Notes under the pieces: model-generated
Databases searched by the model: none
What the model was told of the DNA's origin: nothing
Seen by the model: the letters and a program-made list of their open reading frames with translations, nothing else
Made by a program: the position numbers and the translations under genes
Assembly: GCF_030345335.1 (NCBI RefSeq)
Contig: NZ_JAPVRC010000001.1
Location: 1 to 64,000, forward strand
Direction of reading: 5' to 3'
Origin: Halobacillus campisalis
GTDB taxonomy: Bacteria > Bacillota > Bacilli > Bacillales > Halobacillaceae
DNA length: 64,000 nucleotides
Shown here: in pieces, positions 1-8,272 of the stretch
Position numbering within the stretch: position 1 is the first letter of the stretch
Layout: the number at the start of each line of letters is the position of its first letter

Positions 1-9
1 TCCTACCTT

Positions 10-85
10 TGAAAGCGGAAGCACTTCGTTCAGCGGCGTATGGACTGGACTGAGATGGCGGAGATAAAAATAATTCAAAGAACAG
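10..85 (+). repeat. Family B repeat, copy 1
   Basis: A segment beginning AAAGCGGAAGCACTT and continuing through GCGTATGGACTGGACTGAG matches segments at 41081-41163 and 41308-41390. In those two copies it directly follows the truncated 5' half of a family A hairpin. The bases just before this copy (CCTTTG) match that junction, so the missing half probably lies outside the window. No coding potential is seen. Confidence 0.7.
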
Positions 86-90
86 TATAA

Positions 91-302
91 GGGGGTTCGT
101 TCATCTCATATCGATTGGTGTGGTTGGGAAGCTGCGAGACTCCCGTGGGAGAAGGATGTAGGCGAGATCCCACAGGGCTGCAAGCCCGAGGAAGCTCGCC
201 ACTTCCCCCGCAGGAAAGCGAGTAGCTTCCCAACCACACCAGACTCTCATTGCGGCCACGAACCCTGGTTATCTCGAAACTGAGTCTTAAAGTATCCTGC
301 CA
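91..302 (+). repeat. Family A hairpin repeat, copy A1
   Basis: This is a nested palindrome. The outer arms are GGGTTCGT (93-100) and ACGAACCC (258-265). The inner arms are 17 bp and perfectly complementary (117-133 with 224-240). The core carries GCGAGACTCCCGTGGGA, GGCGAGATCCCACAGGG, GAGGAAGCTCGCC and GGAAAGCGAGTAGC. A conserved tail, TCTCGAAACTGAGTCTTAA, ends near 290. The right part is nearly identical to copy A2 at 26582-26753. It lies beyond the 3' end of tmcAL and has no credible coding frame. Confidence 0.85.
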
Positions 303-475
303 AATAGTTTAAAAACTACCACAAGGTGCACAGCTTTATACAAAAAACGCTACATTCGTTACAATATTAACGATTAAACTAGATGAAGGAAAACAAGCAA
401 TAATTTTTATGAGCACTTCTAATTTTAAAGTGTTTTTTCTCAATAAGGGTTTTGGTAAGTCATCCTTCAATAAAT

Positions 476-1687
476 TTAAATCCGAACAGGAGCACCGAAT
501 TCCCTATGATAGTGATTGTTTCTGCGGTCATTAGGAAGCGGATTATAGTAAGCAGCTGAAGCTCTTTCTTCTATATCAAGCATAAGATGATTAGCCTTTT
601 GCGGCTGCGTAATGAGAGGAACGTCCATTTTTTTCTTGCGTTGACCAAGGTAATCTTGACCCGTTTGGTTCATGCCGAGGACGCGCACATACGGAACGGT
701 GTTCTGATCTAAGTATAGGTCAGCTTCTACTTTTGTGAAATTTGTTAGAATGTGTGTACACACACGCTGAATTCTTGTCCACGTATATCGCTTCGTCTTA
801 ACTTTTTCCATGAAGTCGAAAAAAGAGACCGATGTCTTAATGGCTTGTTTCAATCGGTATTCCAATCCTTCGTCTACTCCGTGAATAGCATGGAGTTCTT
901 TTAGAGAGCTAACCGATAGCTTATAGTGGAGCAGGGGGAAATACAGATTCCAATTATGCCATAAATCCGCTCTTTCGCGATAATGTGTTAATTGGTCAAT
1001 GGTTTCTTGAGGAAGAGCCTGTCTGGCATGTTCAGAAAGCCCATCTTCTTTTAATATTTCTTTACGTATACTAGTTGCGCTTGCCATCCGTCCTGAAAGA
1101 TGTTCATCATGAAATTCACTTTCCTGACGTTTTATAGTCAAAGGCTTGATCGATTCATCGTATGTCAAAATTTGTTTTATATAGCTGAAACCTAAAATAT
1201 TATTAGGGGCGGAAAAGTCGAATGAAGCTGTCGATATTCCGATCGCCTCGTTGGCTATTCGAGCAGCATCAGGATAGGAATGCCCAAGGTCCAGAGCTTG
1301 TCTTATTTTTACTTCATAGGAAGTTTTATTTTCTTTTAAATCATCGTAAGCCTTCATGAACGGAGGGATTTTTCCGTTTTCACTGCCAAAACATAACGAA
1401 TCAATGCCTAAAGCTGACAGAGAAAGGACCGCCCCTTTACTGAAATAGTCGCTATGCTGTACCGCGTAGACATAGGGAAGTTCTAAAACCAAATCAACTC
1501 CGGATTGTAAAGCAGCTTTTGTACGGTGCCACTTATCGATTATGGCCGGTTCTCCTCTTTGGAGAAAATGTCCGCTCATCACAGCAATCATGCAGTCTGC
1601 ACCTGACTGTTCTCTGCTTTTTGATACGTGGTATTTATGACCGTTGTGAAACGGATTATATTCCACTACTATACCGCAAGCATTCAT
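476..1687 (-). CDS. tmcAL: tRNA(Met) cytidine acetate ligase TmcAL (YlbM)
   Basis: This 403-residue protein belongs to the TmcAL/YlbM family. The family activates acetate with ATP and forms N4-acetylcytidine at the wobble base of elongator tRNA-Met. The N-terminus carries GIVVEYNPFHNGHKYH, the HIGH-type nucleotidyl-transferase motif, followed by a Rossmann-like domain to about residue 190. The rest is the family-specific C-terminal region. Length matches the family. The ATG is preceded by AGGAGG at a good distance, and a small TGCCGC/GCGGCA hairpin (1703-1722) lies just upstream in the leader. It is transcribed divergently from ylbN, as in B. subtilis. The cytosolic tRNA role is known for the family; nothing unusual is seen here. 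Confidence 0.95.
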   Translation of the reverse strand: MNACGIVVEYNPFHNGHKYHVSKSREQSGADCMIAVMSGHFLQRGEPAIIDKWHRTKAALQSGVDLVLELPYVYAVQHSDYFSKGAVLSLSALGIDSLCFGSENGKIPPFMKAYDDLKENKTSYEVKIRQALDLGHSYPDAARIANEAIGISTASFDFSAPNNILGFSYIKQILTYDESIKPLTIKRQESEFHDEHLSGRMASATSIRKEILKEDGLSEHARQALPQETIDQLTHYRERADLWHNWNLYFPLLHYKLSVSSLKELHAIHGVDEGLEYRLKQAIKTSVSFFDFMEKVKTKRYTWTRIQRVCTHILTNFTKVEADLYLDQNTVPYVRVLGMNQTGQDYLGQRKKKMDVPLITQPQKANHLMLDIEERASAAYYNPLPNDRRNNHYHREFGAPVRI

Positions 1688-1843
1688 CTTTAGTTACCTC
1701 CTTGCCGCATTAAAAAGCGGCATGATAATTAATACTGTTCTCCATATTTTATCATGATGGTAGCAGTTAGTTGAGATTCTGTTCAATTTTATATAAAATA
1801 TAAGTATTGGAATTCGTGAGTCAGTGTGTGTAAAGAAAATATA

Positions 1844-1872
1844 TTGACAAAACACGAAAATCCTTTTACAAT
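1844..1872 (+). promoter_or_regulatory. Sigma-A promoter for ylbN-rpmF
   Basis: TTGACA (1844-1849) and TACAAT (1867-1872) are separated by 17 bases. This near-consensus vegetative promoter lies 26 bases upstream of the ylbN start, as expected for a gene pair that includes a ribosomal protein. Confidence 0.85.
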
Positions 1873-1898
1873 AACTCTTGTTGCCATGAGGTGAAAAA

Positions 1899-2423
1899 AT
1901 GAAATTTCCTCTACAAAAACTTAATCAATCCGGTGATCAGCCGTTTGAATTTGAAGAAGATGTAGATATCCGCGAATTAGAGAACATGAACAACGACATC
2001 CGAAGAATTTCTGATGTGCATGTGCAAGGTCAAGCTACTAAGCGTGGTGACGACATTACTGTCACTTTTACAGCTGAAGGTGAAATGATTCTTCCATGTG
2101 CGAGAACACTTGTTGATGTTCCTTACCCTTTTCAAATTGAAGGACTTGAGCAATTTAATGTGTCTTCCTTCTATAAAGAAGAAGATGAGAGCGAGATTCA
2201 TCCGGTTCGTGGAGAAATCCTTGACTTAACCCCCTTTATAAAGGAAAATGTTCTATTAGAGGTTCCAACTCGTGTGTTTTGTAAGGACGATGAGGTACAC
2301 GCTCAAGCTCTAACTGAAGGAAAAGGGTGGCAGGTGGTTACAGAAGAACCGGAGGAAAACAAAGTAGATCCTCGCATGGCTAAACTGCAATCATTATTAG
2401 ATGAAAAAGAAAATAACGATTAA
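1899..2423 (+). CDS. ylbN: YlbN, YceD/DUF177 family protein
   Basis: This 174-residue acidic protein is of the DUF177 (YceD) family, which is almost always encoded next to rpmF and is implicated in 23S rRNA and large-subunit biogenesis in other bacteria. The ATG at 1899 follows GAGGTG. The C-terminal half carries the typical D(L)TPFIKENVLLEVPTRVFC segment, followed by a basic-acidic tail ending in MAKLQSLLDEKEN. The family cysteine is present at the end of that segment. rpmF follows after 46 bases and shares the upstream promoter and downstream terminator. The molecular function is not firmly established; the rRNA link is family knowledge and inference from gene linkage. Confidence 0.9.
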   Translation: MKFPLQKLNQSGDQPFEFEEDVDIRELENMNNDIRRISDVHVQGQATKRGDDITVTFTAEGEMILPCARTLVDVPYPFQIEGLEQFNVSSFYKEEDESEIHPVRGEILDLTPFIKENVLLEVPTRVFCKDDEVHAQALTEGKGWQVVTEEPEENKVDPRMAKLQSLLDEKENND

Positions 2424-2469
2424 GGAAACAATCTGATTTCCTCTCGTAAAATAAAAGGAGGTGTACAAC

Positions 2470-2643
2470 ATGGCAGTACCTAAGCGCAGAACTTCAAAAA
2501 AGGTTAAAAACCAACGCCGTACTCACAAAAAACTACATGTACCTGGCATGGTAGAATGTCAGAACTGTGGGGAGTACTCAAAACCACACCATGTTTGCAA
2601 ATCTTGTGGACAGTATAATGGAAAGCAAGTTATTGCAAAGTAA
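2470..2643 (+). CDS. rpmF: 50S ribosomal protein L32
   Basis: This 57-residue L32 begins [17 protein letters not shown], the universal N-terminus of the family. The ATG at 2470 is chosen because it follows the strong AAAGGAGGTG site; an in-frame GTG at 2461 lies within that site. Two CxxC pairs (CQNC and CKSC, about residues 30 to 45) form the zinc-binding ribbon, so this is the zinc-containing C+ form. In some Bacillaceae a C- paralogue is induced under zinc starvation; none is visible here. The product is a structural component of the large subunit. A strong terminator follows directly. Confidence 0.97.
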   Translation: MAVPKRRTSKKVKNQRRTHKKLHVPGMVECQNCGEYSKPHHVCKSCGQYNGKQVIAK

Positions 2644-2654
2644 ATCTAAGTGTT

Positions 2655-2688
2655 AAAGGAGCCTGAATTCCATTCAGGCTCCTTTTTT
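2655..2688 (+). terminator. Terminator after rpmF
   Basis: A stem of AAAGGAGCCTGAAT against ATTCAGGCTCCTTT with a three-base loop is followed by a T run. It is a strong intrinsic terminator closing ylbN-rpmF. Confidence 0.93.
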
Positions 2689-2731
2689 ACATCCGATAGC
2701 AGTACTTAGCAGTAGAAAGGAAGAAGTGGAT

Positions 2732-3496
2732 ATGGAACAGGTTAGCATCGAACAGACCAAAAGTGGACTGGCTAAGGTAACATTAGACCGAAGCGAAAAG
2801 ATGAATGCGGTTACTCAACAAATGAGTGGTGAGCTATTACAAACGCTCCAAAAGCTAAAAAAAGATTCGAGGGTCAAGTGTCTAGTCATAACGGGAGCTG
2901 GTCACCGAGCCTTTTGTTCGGGGGGCGATTTGACGGAATTCCACGGAGAGTTAAATGAGCAGGAAGCTTACGCGAAGTTGAGTCTGATGAAAGAGGTTTT
3001 GTATGAGTTGTTCACATTTCCAATGCCGACTGTTGCTCTTCTTAACGGGCAGGCCCGGGGTGGTGGATGTGAGATAGCTACAGCATGTGATTTTCGTTAT
3101 GGGAGATGTGACGCACAGTTCGGATTTGTACAAGCAAGTTTAGGAATTATCCCTGGATGGGGAGGGGGCGAACTGTTATATAGACGTATAAGAGCGGAAG
3201 CAGCTTCTCAGTGGTTGATGGATGCGTCGATGTATGGAGTTGAGGAAGCACTTCGAATAGGCTGGTTACATAAAATTATAGAAACTGAAGATCTTCAGGA
3301 CGAGGGTATATTTAGTTCCTTTTTAAACAAATCCAATGAGCAGTTACGATGGCTTAAGAAACAATACTTAAGCAAACTATCTATTGAAGAATTATTGGAA
3401 GACATGGAACTTGAAGTTGAGAATTGCGCTCGTCTTTGGGAGTCGTCTGAACATAAAGAAGCTTTGAAGAGATTCAAGGAATCACGAAAAAAATAA
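2732..3496 (+). CDS. Enoyl-CoA hydratase/isomerase family protein
   Basis: This 254-residue crotonase-fold protein has the CoA-binding and oxyanion-hole segments AFCSGGDLTEFH (about residues 60 to 71) and GQARGGGCEIATACDFR (about residues 107 to 123). A glycine-rich PGWGGGELLYRRI motif follows near residue 145. A GTG at 2726 is possible, but the ATG at 2732 has better spacing from AAAGGAAG. Crotonase proteins act on acyl-CoA thioesters as hydratases, isomerases, decarboxylases or hydrolases. The exact substrate cannot be read from the sequence, since the residue pairs defining classical hydratases are not clearly both present. It stands alone between two unrelated genes, which gives no pathway hint. 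Confidence 0.85.
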   Translation: MEQVSIEQTKSGLAKVTLDRSEKMNAVTQQMSGELLQTLQKLKKDSRVKCLVITGAGHRAFCSGGDLTEFHGELNEQEAYAKLSLMKEVLYELFTFPMPTVALLNGQARGGGCEIATACDFRYGRCDAQFGFVQASLGIIPGWGGGELLYRRIRAEAASQWLMDASMYGVEEALRIGWLHKIIETEDLQDEGIFSSFLNKSNEQLRWLKKQYLSKLSIEELLEDMELEVENCARLWESSEHKEALKRFKESRKK

Positions 3497-3560
3497 TGAA
3501 GTATAGTCTATCAACCTCCACATTTGCATAACTATAAGCAAACTATAGAGGAGGGATAGA

Positions 3561-4031
3561 ATGGATGCTCCAAGACAAGATGCTTGGAAGATAGATGAAG
3601 ATGAATTATTAGCACACACTGTCTTGCAATACATTAAAGAAGGCCATACCCAATTGGAAGCTTTTCAAGAAGTTGCGAGACAATTGAACCGAACCCCTGC
3701 TGCTTGCGGATTCCGTTGGAACGCCACGGTTAGAAAAAATTATCAAAACGATATCCGTGAAGCTAAGCAGGAGCGTACGTCTTACCGAAACACGGTAAAC
3801 ACGGCCGCATTGCAAAAGAACTCATCTATATCTCTTGATGATGCCATTCTCTTTTTAAAAGAGATGAAGCAGCATTCCCAGCATGATCAGGAAGAGTTAC
3901 AATCTAAGCTTTATCAGCTGAGCGAAGAGAATGTACGCTTGAAAAATCAAATCAAACAATGGGAAGATGCCTGGTCAGAGATTGATAAATTAACGAATTG
4001 GGTGAAGAATCGTTATCAGACGTCTTCTTAA
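3561..4031 (+). CDS. RsfA/YlbO family sporulation transcription factor
   Basis: This 156-residue protein has an N-terminal Myb/SANT-like DNA-binding domain (about residues 1 to 60; WKIDEDELLAHTVLQYI and RTPAACGFRWNATVR) and a C-terminal coiled coil (about residues 90 to 150). That is the RsfA family layout. In B. subtilis, RsfA modulates sigma-F genes in the forespore, and YlbO (GerR) represses some sigma-E genes in the mother cell. Position after rpmF and before ylbP matches ylbO. The ATG at 3561 follows GAGGAGGG. I did not find a convincing sigma-E promoter upstream. The gene supports a spore-forming host. Confidence 0.85.
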   Translation: MDAPRQDAWKIDEDELLAHTVLQYIKEGHTQLEAFQEVARQLNRTPAACGFRWNATVRKNYQNDIREAKQERTSYRNTVNTAALQKNSSISLDDAILFLKEMKQHSQHDQEELQSKLYQLSEENVRLKNQIKQWEDAWSEIDKLTNWVKNRYQTSS

Positions 4032-4037
4032 ATAAAA

Positions 4038-4066
4038 AAGGCCCTACACATAAATGTAGCGGCCTT
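4038..4066. terminator. Bidirectional terminator between rsfA and ylbP
   Basis: The stem AAGGCCCTACA against TGTAG-C-GGCCTT has one bulged base and a six-base loop, with A-rich and T-rich flanks. It sits between converging genes and can serve both strands. Confidence 0.75.
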
Positions 4067-4074
4067 GTGTTATT

Positions 4075-4560
4075 TTATTCACTTATATCTCTTTCCTCGA
4101 CTCCCGAAGGCAGCCAAATGAGAGGGTTTTCTCCCCGGTCACGTTCTACCTCATAGTGAGCTTTATGGAAATCCATTCTTTCCCAGAACCCATGAGAGTT
4201 AATTCTTGGGTTTGTTTTTATGGGTAACTTGAAGCTTTTAGCGAAATCCACTAAAGCTTTTCCATATCCCTGATTGCGATAGTCTGGGAGAACTTCCAAT
4301 TTCCAAAGTTCTAAATAGTCTTGAGGAGGTGTGAAATAATAATCGTATTTTTTTGAGACGCGATATAAACTCATTCTTGCCACTAAAGCGTTTCCAAAAT
4401 AGATTCCAAAAAAAGGTGACTCACTGTCATTCTCAACGATGTTACTTTCTAAATCCTCAAACATAGCTAATTCTTGATTCCCATATTCTTTAAATCGTTT
4501 GAATTCCTCTAGCGTTTTATAATTTACCAAGAGAGGCTGAACCTTTATTTTTGTCATCAT
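4075..4560 (-). CDS. ylbP: YlbP-like GNAT family N-acetyltransferase
   Basis: This 161-residue protein carries a GNAT fold. The acetyl-CoA pyrophosphate loop DYRNQGYGKALVDFA lies at about residues 107 to 121, preceded by the beta-4 strand LWKLEVLP. The start is placed at the ATG-ATG pair at 4560 because AAAGGGGAA lies eight bases upstream; a longer frame with M at 4578 would overlap that site. Position and size match ylbP of B. subtilis. The substrate is unknown. The gene converges on rsfA, and its promoter region faces panE. The GNAT class is clear; the acceptor cannot be inferred. Confidence 0.88.
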   Translation of the reverse strand: MMTKIKVQPLLVNYKTLEEFKRFKEYGNQELAMFEDLESNIVENDSESPFFGIYFGNALVARMSLYRVSKKYDYYFTPPQDYLELWKLEVLPDYRNQGYGKALVDFAKSFKLPIKTNPRINSHGFWERMDFHKAHYEVERDRGENPLIWLPSGVEERDISE

Positions 4561-4715
4561 TCCAGATTCCCCTTTCAAATATCTATCTAATTTACCATTA
4601 TAATATAAAAATATTCAGAAAGAAATAACTATTACCTATGGAAAAATCTTCTCCCTTATCTTTTTAAATTTTGCTACAATAATAAAAAAGGCTTTAGACC
4701 GGAGGTGTAAAATAC

Positions 4716-5579
4716 TTGAGAATAGGAATTATAGGCGGAGGTTCTATAGGGTTACTTCTTGCATCTCATTTAGGGGCTGTCCACAAAGTTTCACTTTATG
4801 TCAGAACGGAAAAGCAAAAGAAGGCAGTGAATGAAAATGGGGTTATTTGCGACGGAATGATGCGGGAGATTAAAGCTTATTCTAATAATGAGCAGATGAA
4901 GGAACAAGATCTTTTGATTGTGGCTGTAAAACAGTATCACCTGCAAAGTTTAACGCTGCCTTCAAACCCGGATTTGTTATTTCTTCAAAATGGAATGACC
5001 CACTTATCCTTCATTCAGCATTTGCCCAATAATTGTGCCCTTGGCATTGTAGAGCACGGAGCAATGAAAGCCTCCGAATATGAAGTCTTTCACACGGGCA
5101 ATGGTTCTATTCGGCTTGCAAATCATCATGGAAAGGAAATGGCAAGTCAGCTTGTTGATCTTCTTGGATCAGAAAAGTTCCCAATTTACTTTCATGATGA
5201 TTACTGGAACATGCTTTCTGAAAAATTGATTATTAATACAGTGATAAATCCGTTAACAGCAATATTTAAAGTAAATAATAAATACATTTTAGAAAATGAC
5301 CATATCAGGAAACTGGCAGAACTATTATGTGAAGAGGGTTCAAGAGCTTTGGGACTTATCCATGAAGAACAATGGCAACGAATCTGCCGAATTGCACAGT
5401 CTACTGGTGAAAATCAATCCTCTATGTTAAAAGATCTCAATGAGGAACGGAAAACAGAAATAGATGCGATCTGTGGATTTATCCTTAAAAAACTGGAAGG
5501 GGAGGCTCCATACCATAATTTTGTCATTGAATCCGTTCATGCATTGGAGGCAATAAATTATAAAGGAGAGGCTATATGA
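4716..5579 (+). CDS. panE: 2-dehydropantoate 2-reductase
   Basis: This 287-residue enzyme reduces ketopantoate to pantoate with NADPH in pantothenate (coenzyme A) synthesis. The N-terminal Rossmann motif is GIIGGGSIGLLLASHL. The catalytic lysine region and the C-terminal helical domain carry SEKLIINTVINPLTAIF, the KxxxN...NPLTA signature of PanE/ApbA. Initiation is at TTG 4716, eight bases after GGAGGTGT; no ATG fits. It overlaps yllA by four bases (ATGA), so the two are translationally coupled. Another CoA-pathway gene, coaBC, lies at 59496 but is not linked. The related family includes other ketoacid reductases, but synteny with ylbQ supports PanE. Confidence 0.9.
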   Translation: MRIGIIGGGSIGLLLASHLGAVHKVSLYVRTEKQKKAVNENGVICDGMMREIKAYSNNEQMKEQDLLIVAVKQYHLQSLTLPSNPDLLFLQNGMTHLSFIQHLPNNCALGIVEHGAMKASEYEVFHTGNGSIRLANHHGKEMASQLVDLLGSEKFPIYFHDDYWNMLSEKLIINTVINPLTAIFKVNNKYILENDHIRKLAELLCEEGSRALGLIHEEQWQRICRIAQSTGENQSSMLKDLNEERKTEIDAICGFILKKLEGEAPYHNFVIESVHALEAINYKGEAI

Positions 5580-5956
5580 GTGAGGTATTTGTTTATATTT
5601 TAGCTTTTATAGTCACCGTACCTTTTTTATTTTTATTTCTGCTTTATTTTATAACGCGTAAGCTGTATCGAAATAAGAGGAAAGCCGTTCATCAGACGGC
5701 TCAGCTTATGGTGCCGATTCTAATTACAGCTGTACATACCCTTTTGATCGTGTTGTTCGATTTAAACGCTTTAGCATGGATCATTGTATCTCTTCTGTTT
5801 TTACTGAGCGTAGCTATTATCATTCAATATAAAATATCTGAAGAAATACTCTTGTTCAAAGCCTTTAAAAGCTTTCTGCGATTAAGTTTCCTAGTATTTA
5901 CAACCGTTTATATAGGGTTGACCGCTTTTGGGATTGTGGACCGGCTATTTCTGTAA
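5576..5956 (+). CDS. yllA: DUF3397 family membrane protein (YllA)
   Basis: This 126-residue integral membrane protein has four hydrophobic segments (about residues 4-24, 45-62, 66-84 and 102-122). A basic stretch, RKLYRNKRK, follows the first segment. The start ATG overlaps the panE stop, and AAAGGAGAGG lies upstream. It corresponds to yllA, which in B. subtilis occupies the same slot before bshC, and to Pfam DUF3397. The function is unknown. Conserved linkage to panE and the bacillithiol gene is the only context; it probably acts in the cytoplasmic membrane. Confidence 0.88.
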   Translation: MSEVFVYILAFIVTVPFLFLFLLYFITRKLYRNKRKAVHQTAQLMVPILITAVHTLLIVLFDLNALAWIIVSLLFLLSVAIIIQYKISEEILLFKAFKSFLRLSFLVFTTVYIGLTAFGIVDRLFL

Positions 5957-5957
5957 C

Positions 5958-5995
5958 AAACAGATTAGGTGAACTTCGCGGCTGTTTTTTGTACA
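5958..5995 (+). terminator. Possible terminator after yllA
   Basis: AAACAG and CTGTTT flank a loop of roughly 20 bases and are followed by a T-rich run. The stem is short, so termination may be weak or partial. Confidence 0.4.
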
Positions 5996-6043
5996 ATACA
6001 TAGTGGTACATAACAACCTATGTATAGAAGGAGAAGTTCATAA

Positions 6044-7669
6044 ATGCGCATCGATCCAATTAATTTTTCGGATGCTAACCCTCTCGTTGCTGATTATAAA
6101 GCGGATAACAAAAGCGTGCACGATAAATTCGATTTTAATCCTAACAATGAAAGTGATTGGCTTAAACGAGCTGAGGACATTCAAGGTAACCATTATAAAA
6201 GGGAAGAATTAACTGAAGTACTTACACAGTTGAATGATCGCTGGAATGCTTCAGCACCAACTTTTCAAAACATTAAAAAATTAGAAGATAAACGCACGAC
6301 AGCTATAGTAGCTGGCCAGCAGGCAGGGCTTCTAACAGGCCCTTTATATACTGTGCATAAAATCATCTCTGTCTTACAGATGACGAAATTGAAAGAGAAG
6401 GAATTAGGGAGTCCTGTTGTACCTGTGTTTTGGATCGCAGGGGAGGATCATGACTTTGCGGAAATCAATCATATTTACATGGAAAACAATCAGGCTATGG
6501 AAAAACTACAGGTGGATACTGACGTGAATGAAAAGTCTTCTGTTTCAGATTTAATATTTGATGAGCACGCTGTGAAAGAATGGCTGGATAAGATCTTTAA
6601 TCACCTCCAGGAAACGGAGTATACCTCTAGTATTTATTCAAGCTTTAAAGATGCCATTAAAACGTCGAGCAGCTTTACGGACTTTTTTGCAAAAGTGATT
6701 CATAAATTGTTTCCTCGTGAAGGTTTGATTTTACTCGATGCTCATGACCGTGAAATTCGCAAGTTAGAAGGTTCCTACTTCAAGGAAATGGTTGACCATA
6801 ATGAGCAGATTGCCCAGGGTGTATATTCTTCCGAGCAGAAAATCAAACAGGAAGGCTACCCGATATCTCTGTTCAGCTCAGCAGATGACGCAAACTTGTT
6901 CCTTCATAAAGACGGGGAGCGCGTTCTGTTAGTTAGGGATGAAGATGGGTTCTTCAAAGGGAAAAAAGGAGAAGTTAGCTTAAGTAAAGATGACCTGCTT
7001 TCCGTTGCCGAACAAGAGCCATGGCGGCTTAGTAATAACGTAGTTACTCGACCGCTTATGCAGGAACTTCTTCTTCCCGTTCTCGGCTTCGTCGGAGGTC
7101 CTGGAGAAATAAATTATTGGGCAGCGCTTAAACCAGCTTTTCATACTTTAAATTTACGAATGCCTCCAGTAGTTCCAAGGTTATCATTTACATTACTGGA
7201 TCGTGCATCCGACAAAAGACTTCGTGATTACGAAATTGATGTAGGGGCTGGAGTCCAGCAAGGCACGGGTCCTAATAAATTGAACTGGATAGCGACATTA
7301 GGTGAACAGCCAATAGATAAGCTGGCAGAAGAAATGAAAAAAGAAATAGAAAACATCCACAAGCCTCTTAGAAATAAAGCTGCGGATCTGGGGCCGGATA
7401 TGAAAGCATTAGCAGACAAAAACTTAGAGTATATTCATCAGTCAATAGGTTTCCTTCAAAAACGAATGCTGAAATCGACCGAAGAAAATTACGAACGGGA
7501 GTTGCGAGTATTCGATGAATTGAACCTATTGCTGCGCCCAGGCGGAGCTCTGCAGGAAAGAATGTGGAGTATAGTACCATGGGTTAATATGCACGGTATA
7601 GACGTCTTTGAAAGAATGTGCAGCAGAGAATTATCATTTGATCACACCCATTTTGTCGTTAGGTTGTAA
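6044..7669 (+). CDS. bshC: Putative cysteine ligase BshC (bacillithiol synthesis)
   Basis: This 541-residue protein of the BshC family is proposed to add cysteine to glucosaminyl-malate in the last step of bacillithiol synthesis, the main low-molecular-weight thiol of Bacillaceae. Family landmarks include TTAIVAGQQAGLLTGPLYT near residue 90, VPVFWIAGEDHDFAEIN near residue 125, and FVGGPGEINYWAALKPAF near residue 350. A coiled-coil stretch lies at about residues 405-470. Length matches B. subtilis YllB. The ATG follows GAAGGAGAAG. Synteny (after yllA, before mraZ) is conserved. BshA and BshB are not in this window. Confidence 0.95.
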   Translation: MRIDPINFSDANPLVADYKADNKSVHDKFDFNPNNESDWLKRAEDIQGNHYKREELTEVLTQLNDRWNASAPTFQNIKKLEDKRTTAIVAGQQAGLLTGPLYTVHKIISVLQMTKLKEKELGSPVVPVFWIAGEDHDFAEINHIYMENNQAMEKLQVDTDVNEKSSVSDLIFDEHAVKEWLDKIFNHLQETEYTSSIYSSFKDAIKTSSSFTDFFAKVIHKLFPREGLILLDAHDREIRKLEGSYFKEMVDHNEQIAQGVYSSEQKIKQEGYPISLFSSADDANLFLHKDGERVLLVRDEDGFFKGKKGEVSLSKDDLLSVAEQEPWRLSNNVVTRPLMQELLLPVLGFVGGPGEINYWAALKPAFHTLNLRMPPVVPRLSFTLLDRASDKRLRDYEIDVGAGVQQGTGPNKLNWIATLGEQPIDKLAEEMKKEIENIHKPLRNKAADLGPDMKALADKNLEYIHQSIGFLQKRMLKSTEENYERELRVFDELNLLLRPGGALQERMWSIVPWVNMHGIDVFERMCSRELSFDHTHFVVRL

Positions 7670-7707
7670 ATAATCCCCCACCATCTCCCACTATAAAAAA
7701 TAGTAAG

Positions 7708-7736
7708 AATCCTGCTTAAATAAGCAGGATTTTTTG
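7708..7736 (+). terminator. Terminator after bshC
   Basis: AATCCTGCTTA and TAAGCAGGATT form a perfect stem with a two-base loop, followed by T residues. It isolates bshC from the dcw cluster. Confidence 0.9.
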
Positions 7737-7761
7737 TGTGTCAGTAGAATATTTAAAAATG

Positions 7762-7790
7762 AGTGGTGAAAAGTGGAGCGATGTGGTAGT
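7762..7790 (+). promoter_or_regulatory. Probable MraZ operator (three GTGG repeats)
   Basis: GTGG occurs at 7763, 7773 and 7783, an exact 10-base period, in the context AGTGGT, AGTGGA, TGTGGT. MraZ proteins bind arrays of short direct repeats of this type on one DNA face upstream of their own gene. A further GTGG lies at 7804 in the ribosome-binding site. The GTG at 7773 is in frame with mraZ and can be mistaken for its start. Confidence 0.7.
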
Positions 7791-7817
7791 CTGAAAATAG
7801 AAGGTGGGGTAAACTCT

Positions 7818-8249
7818 ATGTTCATGGGCGAATTTCAGCATAACATCGATACGAAAGGACGGATCATCGTCCCTTCGAAATTTCGTGAAGAACTTCAAGA
7901 AGGCTTTGTGCTGACAAGAGGTTTAGATCAATGTTTATTCGCTTATCCTATGAACGAGTGGAAATTATTAGAGGAAAAGCTGAAAAAGCTTCCCCTTACT
8001 AAAAAAGATGCGCGAGCCTTCACTAGATTTTTCTTTTCTGGAGCTGTTGAATGTGAAGTAGATAAGCAAGGAAGAGTAAACATTCCCCCGCCGCTAAGAA
8101 ACCATGCGAAGTTAGATAAGGAATGTGTAGTTATTGGCGTATCAAATCGTATTGAATTTTGGAGTAAAGATCTATGGGAAAGCTACTTCGAAGAATCAGA
8201 AGAGTCTTTCTCAGAGATTGCTGAAAATATGTTGGATTTCGATATTTGA
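7818..8249 (+). CDS. mraZ: Transcriptional regulator MraZ
   Basis: This 143-residue MraZ is a DNA-binding protein with two SpoVT/AbrB-like half domains, each marked by a DxxxR motif (DTKGRIIVP near residue 14 and DKQGRVNIP near residue 88). It forms a ring-shaped oligomer and regulates the dcw operon it heads. The start MFMGEFQH matches the family, and AAGGTGGGGT lies seven bases upstream of the ATG at 7818; the frame extends further upstream without a ribosome-binding site. It begins the division cluster, with rsmH following after 23 bases. The GTGG repeats upstream fit autoregulation. Confidence 0.96.
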   Translation: MFMGEFQHNIDTKGRIIVPSKFREELQEGFVLTRGLDQCLFAYPMNEWKLLEEKLKKLPLTKKDARAFTRFFFSGAVECEVDKQGRVNIPPPLRNHAKLDKECVVIGVSNRIEFWSKDLWESYFEESEESFSEIAENMLDFDI

Positions 8250-8272
8250 TAGGTAGAGAAACGGGTGAAGAA

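Noticed and set aside
7773-7817. Earlier GTG start for mraZ
   Set aside because: The GTG belongs to the 10-base operator array, has no ribosome-binding site, and the extra residues are absent from MraZ homologues.
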